64,000 nucleotides of DNA from the NCBI GenBank assembly GCA_031002005.1, contig JARYHS010008074.1, forward strand, positions 275,281,930 through 275,345,929, given 5' to 3'. This document shows positions 1 through 11,550 of the stretch, piece by piece. How positions within the stretch are numbered: position 1 is the first letter of the stretch; each line of letters opens with the position of its first letter. A program made the position numbers and the translations under genes. This stretch comes from Vandiemenella viatica. Its lineage: Eukaryota > Arthropoda > Insecta > Orthoptera > Morabidae. The notes below the pieces were generated by a model. The model had not been told where the DNA came from. It did not search any database and saw only the letters and a list, made by a program, of their open reading frames with translations.

Positions 1-2033
1 AGCCTAGAACACTTCACCACTCCACAGAACAAATCTGATAACGTAGATCTTAGAACAATATTAGTCCAATGATTTTTCAGGCTCCCGCGCCCATCCTTTT
101 AGTAATGATTACTACATTTTTGGGATATGCCGCGTTGGTTATTTGAAAAAGGAATGCTATAGAATGGCAGCCGTAAGCTTAGATTGTCAAATAAACAGTC
201 GGCATACTCCGAAAATATAGTAATAATTAATATTAAACCATGTCTCGTGGAATTAAATATAAACAACATGTACGCGGATATTCTAAGACACATCTCCCGT
301 TCTATTATGCTCTATTCATTGGTTCGTTTTTTATTTAATGGACATTAATAATATGTGTTCAGCACTCCACGAAAATACACGCTATCACCGTGATGTACAG
401 TAAATGAGTAAACCATTGCTGATTTATCATTACAGGTCCCAAGATTAAATTTCAAGAAAAGTCTATCCTCCTCTTGTGAACCAAAGAATAGCGAAGCAGT
501 ATTTCTACTTAGTATCTGTTGCAGTTTTAGAGGCTGATTGAAGAGTACACGTTTTTAATAAATAAATTGTCATACAGGAAACAATACAACCCACGCAAGA
601 AGTCTGCGGATGGAACATCTTTGACCAAGGTAAATGTAACTGCATCATTGAGGAATCCATTTCCAATACAGTCACACCGTTTTTCAAAATAATTTTCGGA
701 AATTCACAAAATTAGTCGGGTATGTTCCAATGCAAACACCCACGGTTGTTTTTGTAAAATCAGACTCTAAAGCCCTAATTGTACGTAAATTACAAAATCC
801 ACAAACAAACTGATGAATGCAGGGAAATAAATAGTTTCGCAACTCAGTGGTTCTGCCGCAGAGAAAAAATACCACCAGGGTGGAATGAAATCCCGTCACT
901 TGCCTACCTCATATCACATTCAAAGGTTTATTTTACTTTTTTGCTGCCAAATTGTTTTTTTAACAGTAGCTTTGGGATCAAAGCAAGCTGTGAAATTACC
1001 TAACAAAGTTTAAGGGCAGCCGGTTTGGGCGAGTGGCTGCGGAGTCTTATTGCGATGTTAACACTGCGACCGCCGAATAAAAACAAAGGCGCGGCCGCGC
1101 TCATTTGCTTACTTTTCATTAGGAGAGCCGCAGCGACCTGTCCATCAATAATTCAAGGACCGCGGGCGGCTGGAGGGTCCATCACAAACACTCGCTCACC
1201 TGTCACACGCCTAGCAACACCTGTACAGGGAGACGGGGGATAAGTACTGCCAACTATACTCACTATATATATTATTTGTAAAAGGTGTTTTTTTGTGGCG
1301 AGCCGCTTATCTTCATTCGTACTTAATCAAAATCTATAAATGCTGTATCAATTTTAATATTAATATCTCCGCTTTGGTAACATCATAAATTAAGAATGGA
1401 ATTTATCCCGTAAACGACAAAAGTATTTATGTCAAAGTAAAGCGTATAAGACACTTCGATAAGGATTGTTCTCGTAACCTATAGACAGCAGCATCCGATA
1501 TCACCAGAGATAAAGGTAAATTATGCGTATTTTCTACTGCAACGAGATTTGCGGACATTTTTTCTGTTAAGAAAATACTTGTATTTTCCATACAATTTAT
1601 ATGCCAACAGTTTACTCTCGGAATTCTCAGAGATGTACTCTGTATGTTTTGTTCAGCTTAGTTTTATTCCGGTTCGATATTCATGGTATTTTATATGCGA
1701 AATTTTCGCACAGGTCTTTTAGTTTTAGTGCCTTTATCTAAAACACTAGGTCCTTGCTTCTTTCTAGGTTTGTAACATCTCATTTGGCCACAACAACGAA
1801 GGGCCAGTGATCAAATAGGCAATGCCACAAAGCCTTAATGACGCTACTACAAGGCTAATATCTCCTGATCCCTACGTGGGTGATTTTCAAGCCGTCGTAT
1901 ATTTAATATCAACGATTGCGGCACAAAGCTTAAGTTGTAAGAGACACTATAATGAAACAGTTGCAAATCTCAAATCGTGCACTAGTTGATGCAGCTATTT
2001 TCATGCTATCACTGAAATACAAGATCTTCCAGT
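1..2033. other. Unassigned AT-rich DNA with one GC-rich patch
   Basis: I recognise no gene or repeat here. Short open frames exist but have no family resemblance. A GC-rich, CpG-containing patch at about 1020-1245 (NotI-like GCGGCCGC at about 1092) stands out from the AT-rich surroundings; it could be an old promoter, exon or decayed repeat. The region ends at the CAGT target duplication of the LTR element. Confidence 0.6.
2030..2033 (+). repeat. Target site duplication CAGT (left)
   Basis: CAGT directly precedes the 5' LTR and recurs at 8511-8514 directly after the 3' LTR. This fixes both element ends to the base. Confidence 0.85.
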
Positions 2034-2101
2034 TGTAGCAGAATGACCAAAAATGGGTCATTCCGTACATTTTTATATATATATTTTTGCATATTTATAT
2101 A

Positions 2102-2110
2102 TATAAAAAG
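2102..2110 (+). promoter_or_regulatory. Possible TATA box in the 5' LTR
   Basis: TATAAAAAG lies about 70 bp from the LTR start, after an AT-rich stretch, and recurs in the 3' LTR at 7306-7314. It is close to the LTR edge, leaving a very short U3, so the real start may be further downstream. Confidence 0.3.
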
Positions 2111-3217
2111 AATAGAGAAAAAATTATCGGAAAGAGTTGTCAGTGTGTGTGTGGCACGTGAGCCAGACGCGCCAGAGAGGCGCGACAGCCTGGCGGCGGC
2201 CAGGGACAATGGACACCAGCTACCCTTCTCACGCAGTCGGTCAGGCGTATAATCCCTTAGCTCCGGGGAAACGGTAAACCAAGGTGGAACAAACTACCCG
2301 AGCCCAAGTTTTACGAACGGGGAATTTCGGAGGTCACAGCTGACGGAAATGTCCGAGGCTATCCCGAGTTCACCCGAGTCGAGGAAGACAAGGTTCGCCT
2401 ATCGTGACAGCCGAAGGGAGGAGCTTAAAAATGGCAGAACCAATCGACAGAGACGTTCCTTTGCATTTTGTAACGATGGTGTATTTTTTTTCATGTACAC
2501 CACGAGTGTAAGAGGAGGCTTTTTCCGGCGGACGCTGGAGAGAGGACTTGGTTCCGAGCCTTCAGAGGAGAAGGAGCGGATCTGCCGAAGCTGGAGATCG
2601 CTCTTGGCTTCGAACCTGAGGGTTAATAAGCGTGTTTGTACAGTGAGGTCACTGTGCACGCATCCATTACGCTTGCACGGACGTGGTGCTTTGTCCGCTA
2701 TAGCCAAGGGGCTATAGCTACTTCCGCCGTCGCGGGAAATACATCGCCGTCACGGTAATCATCCTACAAGTGCAGTGTGGTACTTTTATTCGGTCATTGA
2801 GTACAGCCCTGTAACGGCCACTGAATTGATTAGGAGTTCTCGCACCCCCAAATATTGAGCTAGCTGGGGCAGACTTTCTTAAAGCCACACTTTGGTGGAT
2901 AATATAAATTATCCTGGCGCCCGGCATTGAGATTGAATACAGTTGATGCCAATACTGTGTTTGATTTATGGTTCCCGATCATTGTGACGGGAGCTTTCAT
3001 TTAAACAAATCAAGTGTGTAGCTTTCTTGCTTGCCAATTGACATTGGGAGTTTGTTTCAAGATTAATTTAAAGGTGGTTGTATTTTGATGCTTTTGTTTA
3101 TTTGTTAATATGTGTTGGCAATTGTAAGAAGAGGCTTTGCATAGTTCTTTTTATCATATTTCAATGTGTCAATGTTAACGATAAATAAGCCTCGCCTGTT
3201 ACGCCATTTGAGTACCA

Positions 3218-3223
3218 AATAAA
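3218..3223 (+). promoter_or_regulatory. Polyadenylation signal AATAAA in the LTR
   Basis: AATAAA about 85 bp before the LTR end; the copy at 8422-8427 in the 3' LTR would direct RNA 3'-end formation. Confidence 0.45.
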
Positions 3224-3309
3224 TTAGCGGCCTAAGGTTTCTTTAATTATATAAAAAGAAGTAAAAGGTTTTCACCCTTACCTCCCCCCCCTCGCTAAAC
3301 CGCCACAAT

Positions 3310-3328
3310 TGGCTAGCCCAACGTTCGG
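3310..3328 (+). promoter_or_regulatory. Primer-binding site of the LTR element
   Basis: TGGCTAGCCCAACGTTCGG starts two bases after the 5' LTR. TGG is complementary to the tRNA CCA end, and the position is where a tRNA primer should pair. I cannot name the tRNA without a tRNA set to compare. Confidence 0.6.
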
Positions 3329-3840
3329 CTTCGATTTAATTAATCAAGCGATTATAATATCTCAATGACTGGGTTTTAAAAGTACACACTGTTCTGGCTA
3401 TTTTCAAATTTTTGTGTAGCTTGCATATTTTTGTGTTTTTTATTAACGTTCAATTTGCTCATGTTTTCATGTTGCTTTGATTATTTGAACAATCCATTCA
3501 TAATTTTTCAATGATTATGGAGTTTGTTTTTCAAAACACTCCATGTGTAATTGAAATTGATGTGTTTGTGCAGAGTGTTCTGTCCACGTGCACTTGGATG
3601 CGTTGTGTTCATGACGGCGTTGCTTGATGTTTGTTGTGTTCTGTTTTGCAAAATCTGTGGTTACAATTTTATTTTTTATTGCGTGTTTGTGATGCAAAAT
3701 TGCTGAATTTTTGTATTGAAATCGCGGGATTGATGTTAGATTTTCTATTTGATTTCGTGTTGAGCGGGGAATTTGTGTATTTCTGTGATTTATTTCGTTC
3801 GTTTGCGGGAGTTTCATGTTTGCTATTATAGAGTCCGTTA
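3329..3840 (+). other. Untranslated leader of the LTR element
   Basis: About 510 bp of AT-rich DNA between the primer-binding site and the gag ATG. No coding region is recognisable. By position it would hold the packaging signal. Confidence 0.5.
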
Positions 3841-4470
3841 ATGAAGCTTAGATCCGGGATTGTTTTAATAGAAAACTTATCTGTAATTTCGGGAAGTAGT
3901 GAGATGATGAATGAATTAAATTCAGAGACAATGCATCAACGAACTATGGCAGAAACGGAGACGAATACAAATGTTGATTTAGCTTCTGAAGCGGGTTATA
4001 GCTCTCAATCCACGACAAGCATCGGGGAGACAGATATGGAAAATTTTCCAAATGTCTCTGATAGTATCTCAGAAAAGATCTCAGTTCCACCCATTGCTAA
4101 AAACACCCACAATCCAGAAAACACTACACCAGTTCCACAACAAAACATACAACTGGGCGATATCATGGCATTTCTAGCACAAATGCAGTCACAGTTGTCT
4201 GGCGTAAAAGATGAGTTGTCAGAGAAAATCGATGCACTTGACAAGAAGCATGAGGTTACTCTCAGGATGGTTGAAGAACGATTGTCCAGCTTTCAAGGGC
4301 AGATCTCGGAAGAAGTGAAGAGTTTTAAAGCTAGCATTAGGTCGGACGTCAATAGTTTGTCCCAGACCACAGATAAATTAGCTGAAACTTGTGATTCACT
4401 GAAAAATTCAAATGATGAGTTATGTAAACGTTTAGAGTCTACTAACCAGTCAGTTGAGAACCCGAGCTGA
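3841..4470 (+). CDS. Gag protein, N-terminal part (coiled coil)
   Basis: 209 codons from an ATG at 3841 (MKLRSGIVL) to a TGA at 4468-4470. The first 100 residues are low-complexity, rich in Ser, Thr, Glu and Asn. Residues from about 115 to the end (for example LSEKIDALDKKHEV) form a strongly charged, heptad-like helix, so a coiled coil for gag multimerisation is likely. The helix continues in the next frame (4454-5506), showing one gene split by a frame change: either a single-base assembly or mutational indel, or a programmed shift near 4454-4470. The indel-rich difference between the two LTRs favours an artefact. It is the first gene after the leader and no pol follows. Confidence 0.75.
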   Translation: MKLRSGIVLIENLSVISGSSEMMNELNSETMHQRTMAETETNTNVDLASEAGYSSQSTTSIGETDMENFPNVSDSISEKISVPPIAKNTHNPENTTPVPQQNIQLGDIMAFLAQMQSQLSGVKDELSEKIDALDKKHEVTLRMVEERLSSFQGQISEEVKSFKASIRSDVNSLSQTTDKLAETCDSLKNSNDELCKRLESTNQSVENPS

Positions 4471-5506
4471 AAGCAGTGCGAACCTCGGACAAATTTCCGA
4501 ATTTGTACATTCAGTCAAGGACCAAACCGAGGCTAAGTTCACGAAAGTGAACACTGAAATCGAAGTTCTGTCTGGTTCAATCGAACAGATTAAAGACGGT
4601 CAGAAAGAGCTTCAGATTTCACAAGAAAAGTTTGTACAGGATACAGGATCTAAGTTATCCTTATTTGAAAAGAAAATAAACAACTTAAATGATTCTTGCG
4701 CGAGTGGTGGATCGATAAATGCAACGTGTCGACATTACGCTGTCAGCAATGTCGAGTTAAAGATTCCACGGTTTGGCTCACGTAAAAATATCAATCCAAA
4801 AGCATATATTTCTGAGCTTGACAGGTATTTTGATATAAAGGGAGTGCCGGAAACAGCGAAATTGCTGATCATTGAACATTCTTTCTTTGAAACGGACCGC
4901 CCATGGCTGTTGCTAGCTTACCAACCGGGTATGTCATACAATGAATTCAAAGAGTTATTTTTACGGACATTCTGGTCCACAAAAATACAGAATCAGGCAA
5001 GGCTAAAACTTCATCAGAGCAGATATGACCCGCAGGTCAACGACTCGATGGAAAATTACGTCGAGAGACTGGTCATACAGTCGAGGTATTTTGACGTATC
5101 CATGTCAGACGGCGAATTTATTGACGCGGTCGTCACGCATTTCAGTCCTCACGTACAGGCACATATAAATCCTGTGCTGATTCGCACCATTCCGGAGTTG
5201 CTGGATACTTTGAAGAATTTGGATGCCATTGGTCAGCGGGCAATGAACGCTAAAACGCGGGATGAGAAAGATTCGGGGCGAAAGGAGTCGGAACTAAATT
5301 CCCACGGTGACTATTCAAAACAAGGAAAGGATCATCGAAACAAGCGTTGGAAGGGAAACGACGGAAAACCCTACCAACAAGGACGGACGGTTCCGTGGAA
5401 AAATGAAGGCCCAGAGAAAATAACGGGCAATCTCGTAAAGACGGGTCCGAAAATGAATGCGGTCACGGTAGTAGAAGCTCGACCCGAACTCCCAGCCGAG
5501 CAATAA
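4454..5506 (+). CDS. Gag protein, capsid part (Retrotrans_gag-like)
   Basis: 350 codons open from a TTG at 4454, which is probably not a real start but the continuation of the upstream gag frame. Residues 1-90 continue the coiled coil. Residues about 98-260 resemble the Retrotrans_gag capsid domain: IPRFGSRKNINPKAYISELD, then FKELFLRTFW and the helix-rich segment ENYVERLVIQSRYFD. The tail (about 275-330) is very basic (KDHRNKRWKGNDGK) and could bind RNA, but there is no CCHC zinc knuckle. The protein ends with a TAA at 5504-5506. Family membership rests on pattern and context; a profile search would settle it. Confidence 0.7.
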   Translation: MRTRAESSANLGQISEFVHSVKDQTEAKFTKVNTEIEVLSGSIEQIKDGQKELQISQEKFVQDTGSKLSLFEKKINNLNDSCASGGSINATCRHYAVSNVELKIPRFGSRKNINPKAYISELDRYFDIKGVPETAKLLIIEHSFFETDRPWLLLAYQPGMSYNEFKELFLRTFWSTKIQNQARLKLHQSRYDPQVNDSMENYVERLVIQSRYFDVSMSDGEFIDAVVTHFSPHVQAHINPVLIRTIPELLDTLKNLDAIGQRAMNAKTRDEKDSGRKESELNSHGDYSKQGKDHRNKRWKGNDGKPYQQGRTVPWKNEGPEKITGNLVKTGPKMNAVTVVEARPELPAEQ

Positions 5507-7237
5507 TTATCACTATCGGTTCAAAAATGTACAGGTGCTTGTACAGTTTGTAACCGGGAATTCTAGTTGAATAGTTTTGAGATGTAAATATAAATTTAAA
5601 TTTTGTATAACAAATAAATAGATTAATAGCAAAAGGAAGCTGTGTCGCGCAGATGTTGTGGATGCAAACTTGAAGTTGTTAAACGCGGATACCGTAAGGT
5701 TGGTCGTGCTCGGACAACACCTGACACAGATATTCCCAGAACTGCTACTACAGGAGAGCCTTTGTTTGGTAAGAGGGTCCCCTCAGGTAGAAGCAGCCTC
5801 TTCAATGGGACCTACCCATTAACGAGCAAAGACTGGAAGGCTTATTCGCCGGTTGCTCATTGTATGGAACATATGTTTTTGCTGGTTACAGATAGAATGA
5901 AATCCGCATCGGAAACCAGGTGCTGAATCAACATTTCCGAACTTTATATTTTGCCCACGTGAAATTTTTATAGTCAAATTGACTTTCACGATGTTAGGTG
6001 GACGTGATTGGATAAAGTCCTGAAATTTTAAATGATTTCCTGTGCCGTAAAAGTTGATATGCAGTCGCAGGTAAAATGTAACGCTGTTGTTGCTCCCAAC
6101 CTCTTATCTTCGCGATCAGAATTCATCTAACGGCGACACACATGTTGTGATATGCTTTCCAAGAATATTCTGTGACATAAACAAAAGATTTCAACGTTTT
6201 GTGATGAATCAGGTCGATGTAACGTTTATACCGCTAGGTTGTTACATGGTATTTTTCTGGGCAGAAGCTTGCAGCGAGCGCGGTGTCGCTTTGTCTGTAG
6301 TTGGTCAAAGATCTAAAGTTATCTTGCCAACATGTTTTAGCTTCCTTTTTTTTTGTGTGTCTATTAAAGGTGGCGTACTTGCCGTGAATAATGCCCATAG
6401 AACACGAAATTCTTGCCGGAAAGAGTTTTCAAATTGTGCTGGTCATCACAGGAATAAGGAATCCTAAGTTGAATGATGACAGGAACACTGGCGAGTTATC
6501 GCGACACTTTGCTGTTATTTTGTTAACGGTTGAGCAAGGTCAAAGGGGAGTAAGTTACAGTTGATTGCATTTGTAAAGGCTAAATGGAAACATTTTGTTC
6601 ACGGGATGAGTTCAATAATTCAGCTAACTGTTTCATGTTAAGGTGATTTATCTTTGATACTAACTTCAGTTACAAGGAATGTTGATTTTTATTTCAGTTG
6701 GGTTCATATCGTTCTTAATCTGGCATTCATTGGCGGTAGAAGCGTCATGAACACCCGCAGAAAAGTTGACAAGTTCGGGCATGAAGCTTAAAATTGAGGT
6801 TTACACGCCATTTGCAGTAATTGCAATTTTAACTTGTTTGAGAGATAACAACAGTAACTTCATGTGCATTTTTTTTATATTATGTTTATCATGTTTTTTT
6901 CCTGTATGTTTCAGTCTGGTTTTTCTTATTTTATCTATAGCTATTTGTGTATAGATTTAAGAATGATTGGTTCTCGCTAAGGCTCTGCTTCAGGCTACAT
7001 GTAAATCCTTTGTAAGAAAATGGCCGGAACAATTCCTATTCGCAGCGCGTGTAATTTCCTTGCAGAGTAATTAACTTGATTTTATAATCACGAGCGAAAG
7101 GGATAGAGTGAAAACCAAAGCTTCAAATATTTTTAACTATAAATGATTGTATCAGATCATTAAGTACATTGAAATTATGGTTATTGTATTAAAATTATCG
7201 TATTAGACAATAATTTTAAAATTAACTGGGTGGCATA
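5507..7237 (+). other. Non-coding internal region replacing pol
   Basis: 1.73 kb between gag and the 3' LTR, where an autonomous element would carry about 3 kb of pol. Short frames (5642-5926, 6087-6467, 6766-6954) show no protease, RT, RNase H or integrase motif; the last is merely hydrophobic. The stretch just before the 3' LTR (ACTGGGTGGCATA) is the expected place of the polypurine tract but is a weak match. Confidence 0.65.
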
Positions 7238-8510
7238 TGTAGCAGAATGACCAAAAATGGGTCATTCCGTACATTTTTATATATATATTTTTGCATATTT
7301 ATATATATAAAAAGAATAGAGAAAAAATTATCGGAAAGAGTTGTCAGTGTGTGTGTGGCACGTGAGCCAGACGCGCCAGAGAGGCGCGACAGCCTGGCGG
7401 CGGCCAGGGACAATGGACACCAGCTACCCTTCTCACGCAGTCGGTCAGGCGTATAATCCCTTAGCTCCGGGGAAACGGTAAACCAAGGTGAACAAACTAC
7501 CCGAGCCCAAGTTTTACGAACGGGGGAATTTCGGAGGTCACAGCTGACGGAAATGTCCGAGGCTATCCCGAGTTCACCCGAGTCGAGGAAGACAAGGTTC
7601 GCCTATCGTGACAGCCGAAGGGGAGGAGCTTAAAAATGGCAGAAGAACCAATCGACAGAGACGTTCCTTTGCATTTTGTAACGATGGTGTATTTTTTTTC
7701 ATGTACACCACGAGTGTAAGAGGAGGCTTTTTCCGGCGGACGCTGGAGAGAGGACTTGGTTCCGAGCCTTCAGAGGAGAAGGAGCGGATCTGCCGAAGCT
7801 GGAGATCGCTCTTGGCTTCGAACCTGAGGGTTAATAAGCGTGTTGTACAGTGAGGTCACTGTGCACGCATCCATTACGCTTGCACGGACGTGGTGCTTTG
7901 TCCGCTATAGCCAAGGGGCTATAGTACTTCCGCCGTCGCGGGAAATACATCGCCGTCACGGTAATCATCCTACAAGTGCAGTGTGGTACTTTTATTCGGT
8001 CATTGAGTACAGCCCTGTAACGGCCACTGAATGATTAGGAGTTCTCGCACCCCCAAATATTGAGCTAGCTGGGGCAGACTTTCTTAAAGCCACACTTGGT
8101 GGATAATATAAATTATCCTGGCGCCCGGCATTTGAGATTGAATACAGTTGATGCCAATACTGTGTTTGATTTATGGTTCCCGATCATTGTGACGGGAGCT
8201 TTCATTTAAACAAATCAAGTGTGTAGCTTTCTTGCTTGCCAATTGACATTGGGAGTTTGTTTCAAGATTAATTTAAAGGTGGTTGTATTTTGATGCTTTT
8301 GTTTATTTGTTAATATGTGTTGGCAATTGTAAGAAGAGGCTTTGCATAGTTCTTTTTATCATATTTCAATGTGTCAATGTTAACGATAAATAAGCCTCGC
8401 CTGTACGCCATTTGAGTACCAAATAAATTAGCGGCCTAAGGTTTCTTTAATTATATAAAAAGAAGTAAAAGGTTTTCACCGTTACCTCCCCCCCTCGCTA
8501 AACCGCCACA
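7238..8510 (+). repeat. 3' LTR of the gag-only element
   Basis: 1273 bp, TG...CA ends. It is one base shorter than the 5' LTR, which equals the net sum of the indels I counted. It carries the same TATA-like (7306-7314) and AATAAA (8422-8427) sites. Confidence 0.92.
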
Positions 8511-8529
8511 CAGTTCACTTCTAGTAAAC

Positions 8530-8756
8530 GCACTGAGCGTGGTGGGTGAGCACATTGACGAGGACGTGGATTAGAATCCCCGTCCGGCCATTTTACATGG
8601 TTTCCCCAAATCACTCCGCGTGAATGCCAGAATAGTTTCTATAAAAGACTATGGCCAAGTACCTTCCCATTCCTTGCTCTCAGCCCTTTCCCGCCACTGA
8701 TGACCTCGATGTCAACAAGGCGTAAATCTAAGAAGAAGGGGGGGGGAAAAAAAAAA
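8530..8756 (+). mobile_element. tRNA-derived SINE
   Basis: The head ACTGAGCGTGGTGGGTGAGC resembles that of the other SINE copies here. It is followed by a B-box-like GATTAGAATCC (about 8569-8579), a body with TTTCCCCAAATCACTC, and a tail CGTAAATCTAAGAAG with G and A runs ending at 8756. A short deletion between A and B boxes sets it apart from the copy at 31840-32088. It lies only about 15 bp beyond the LTR element's right target duplication. Confidence 0.7.
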
Positions 8757-11550
8757 CAGCCGCACCTCTTTGCGACTATGAAGTAAAGATTTTATTTGAA
8801 TGATTCTAAAAGACTATGCAATAGAAAAAAAATTAGAAAAAATGCTATTTTCATTTAGGCTACTAAGCGTTCATTATGGACGGAATATTCCCAGGGAAAT
8901 ACTCTGTTTACAGCTCTCTGCAATCTCTATCAAAATATGTTATGATGCTAAGGCATTAAAATTTAAACTTATATTTTGTGGTGGCAATCGGTTCTACAAG
9001 TGATTAGCGGTGTTTGTCTTATAAACAGTCAAACATTTATACATTCGTCAAAAATTAAGAATATTAGGATTAAAATATGTGAGTTCTAAATTATTATAAT
9101 TATTAAAAAAGATTCATTCGCATTCCGCTAAACCACTTTTGGTGATGGTTCAGCTACGAGTGACATTTAAATTTGAGTTTCTTGCGACTTGCACTTCTAG
9201 TGGCCGTTAGCTATAAAATTTCAAATTAAATTAAGTGTACCGGATATGTTATCAAAGTTTAGTTATGTGCATATATTTTTATTTATATATGTTCTGTTAT
9301 GGAAATTACATTTTTGCTAAACTTCTCACGCATTCCAGTTCGGAATACGCTGCCTTAAACTATTATGATGTGCGCTCGGTGGCAGCGATAGATAACAGCA
9401 GAGAACTCATGTATCAAAAATCAGGTACTGTTCCGAGAAATGTCACATCGCGGATAAATGAAAGTAAATTCTTGTGGTCATACAACCTTTTGTCCGAATT
9501 TCTTAGCCATGCATTCAGCCTCTGTCGACTGCGCCTATAGTTTAATAAGGAATGCGAGTCATGGAGAGACTTGAAGTATCTCACATGAACACAGCAAAGC
9601 CACCGCAGTGGAGTTTTCGAGGCAAGTGCCATAATCACTCTCCTACCATACCGCCGGTAATGTCAAAAAACTTTTATGTGTTGTTGTGATAGGCGTGTCA
9701 GCATCGTAACCAATTCTAACGAAACAGTGGAGCACTTTAGCAGGTGAGATATCGTCAGTTTCCAAAAATGGACGCCTTACGTTTTAGTAGCGACTAGTTC
9801 AGTGGATTTTTTAACAGCTGGTTCCGCTGATTGTTTAACATCGTATAGAGTTAGAACAGATTTAAAAAAAAAAAAAAAAAACGGAGTCTTGGGGAAAAAT
9901 CCTTGTATTTTTTGTCTATTATTGCTTGAAATCAGATTGCAAGTGGCGGTTTACCCAATAGAAGATAAAGTAGATAGCACCTGCTTTCGAAATTTACACC
10001 TTCATAGTCGCCTAACACCGTCTGTGATGGCAGAATTCTTAATTTCGACTGCCCTGCAGAACTTTTCTGTGGTACGGTCAGTGCCAATGAAGATTGGCGT
10101 AGCATGGTACTAGTGCGCCGACCAGTTCACCAGTGCAGTATACGAATCATCTACATAGTGTGGCAAGGTTCAAAAGATACTGTTTCTTTTTCTAGTTATT
10201 TTTGTACTGTTTTGAAAATCAATTACTTGTATTCATATCAGATTTTGTGACATAATTTCACTCGCACATTTTTTTGCAGTGTTTCCTTTTTCTTAAAGTA
10301 TTCGTCTTCCCCCTATTGATGCATTATTAATTGCTAAGCATTATATGTATTCAGTCGTATCCCATACTTTACAAAGAACGACTCTGCTAGTGTGAGGCTA
10401 CGGTGTACGTGGATTCAACCCCCGCTTTTGGAGTAGTTTCCTATATTATCACTAACAGTTTTCTCAAACCTTTTAAAAATTTTCCTCCGCCATTGTAGAG
10501 CTCTATGTTTACACTGAACTGGTTTCTGTCCTTATTAATTTCGGCATTGGCCATTAAAGACTAACTGCAGAAGGCCTTATGTCACTCGGCCACCAACGGT
10601 CCATTAAGCTGCGTTACCAGAGCAGATTTAAAAATCCAAACTGTTTAAATTACTCTCAGACTTTTATTTAACAAGGAGCGAATTACTTGAGTCGGCTTAT
10701 TTTCTGATGCTAATTTTACCAGCTTCCGTCCGTTTTTCTTACGGTCTCGTGCTTTTTAATGGCAAACTGGAAAGATGGACGCGGCAGTGCGGGTAGCAGA
10801 TATGAGCGCCTGGCTGCTGCAACAGGTGGATTTGCAGCTGTGCAATCTGCTGGGCGGGAACTAAACGGCGCGCAAAACGGGGACGTAGCGATACAACCAC
10901 GCAAGCTTCATTGGCCACCGTGTTGGTTCTTTATTTCTGCCAGATTTCACTTTCGGCTGGTGAAAATGGGCATTTCGATTTGCTGGTATTTTGTTATACG
11001 AGTATACTTACACAAATGTCTCTACAGCTTCAAGTGCTGTTAATTATTCTGTGTAATTGACCGTCAATGAAAATGTAAAGTAACCACTCAATTCTAGTAA
11101 CTCTTTTCTGTAATATATAGAGTTAAAATTTTCGCTTTTTGTGTTTACAGCAGGATACAGACACCTTTACTAGTTTGTGCAGCTGATACACTCAAGTTTT
11201 CATTCTTCTGAATCGTCAACTGTAATGAACAGTTCCCATGGGCTGAATAGTTGACATTTGTGTAATTTGTTCATTTCTATGCATATCAGTTGGTCATAAA
11301 CTTTAGTCTAAAACGATATTTTAGTCGGTATTGTCTCCTATTGTAACGATGAAGACTTTTTCGTAAGCAGGATAAAAAAATCTTAAACCATCCCGTTCAA
11401 ATGATAGCCAACAGCTTCAATTTCTCCTTCCGTTGATACTTTATTTGAACTACAAGTCATGCATTCGCTGGAATGTTTGTTGTCCTCCCGTTTCCCAAAT
11501 TCCTGTATTAAAAGGAAAAGCTTTGTTTACGAATTATAATCATTTTACAG
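8757..11550. other. Unassigned AT-rich DNA
   Basis: No recognisable gene or element. Frames at 9235-9540 and 9802-10113 are open by chance as far as I can tell. A short A run lies near 9864-9881. Confidence 0.55.

Larger units (their letters stand above)
2034..3307 (+). repeat. 5' LTR of the gag-only element
   Basis: 1274 bp, TG...CA ends. It matches the 3' LTR almost base for base. By eye the 3' copy differs by ten single-base indels, one 3-base insertion (GAA near 2423) and one substitution (C to G near 3277). Short open frames inside (for example 2349-2717) occur on both strands and are not recognisable proteins. Confidence 0.92.
2034..8510 (+). mobile_element. Gag-only LTR retrotransposon (TR-GAG-like, gypsy-type)
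   Basis: Two long direct repeats (2034-3307 and 7238-8510) begin TGTAGCAG and end CGCCACA. They flank 3.93 kb of internal DNA, and the whole is flanked by a 4-bp duplication CAGT (2030-2033 and 8511-8514). A primer-binding site follows the 5' LTR. The only recognisable gene is gag in two frames (3841-4470 and 4454-5506). No protease, reverse transcriptase, RNase H or integrase can be found in any frame, so the copy is non-autonomous and would need proteins in trans. Four-base duplications are usual for Ty3/gypsy integrases. The near-identical LTRs say the insertion is recent. A LARD-type derivative is the alternative label, but the retained gag favours TR-GAG. Confidence 0.9.

Noticed and set aside
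2349..2717. 122-codon open frame inside the LTR
   Set aside because: It is present in a broken form in the other LTR (single-base indels), has overlapping open frames on both strands and no known motif.
5642..5926. 94-codon frame after gag as a possible protease
   Set aside because: Starts at GTG, lacks a D-T/S-G protease motif, and has no continuation into RT.
6087..6467. 126-codon frame in the LTR element as a possible env
   Set aside because: No signal peptide, glycosylation pattern, furin site or C-terminal anchor is convincing.
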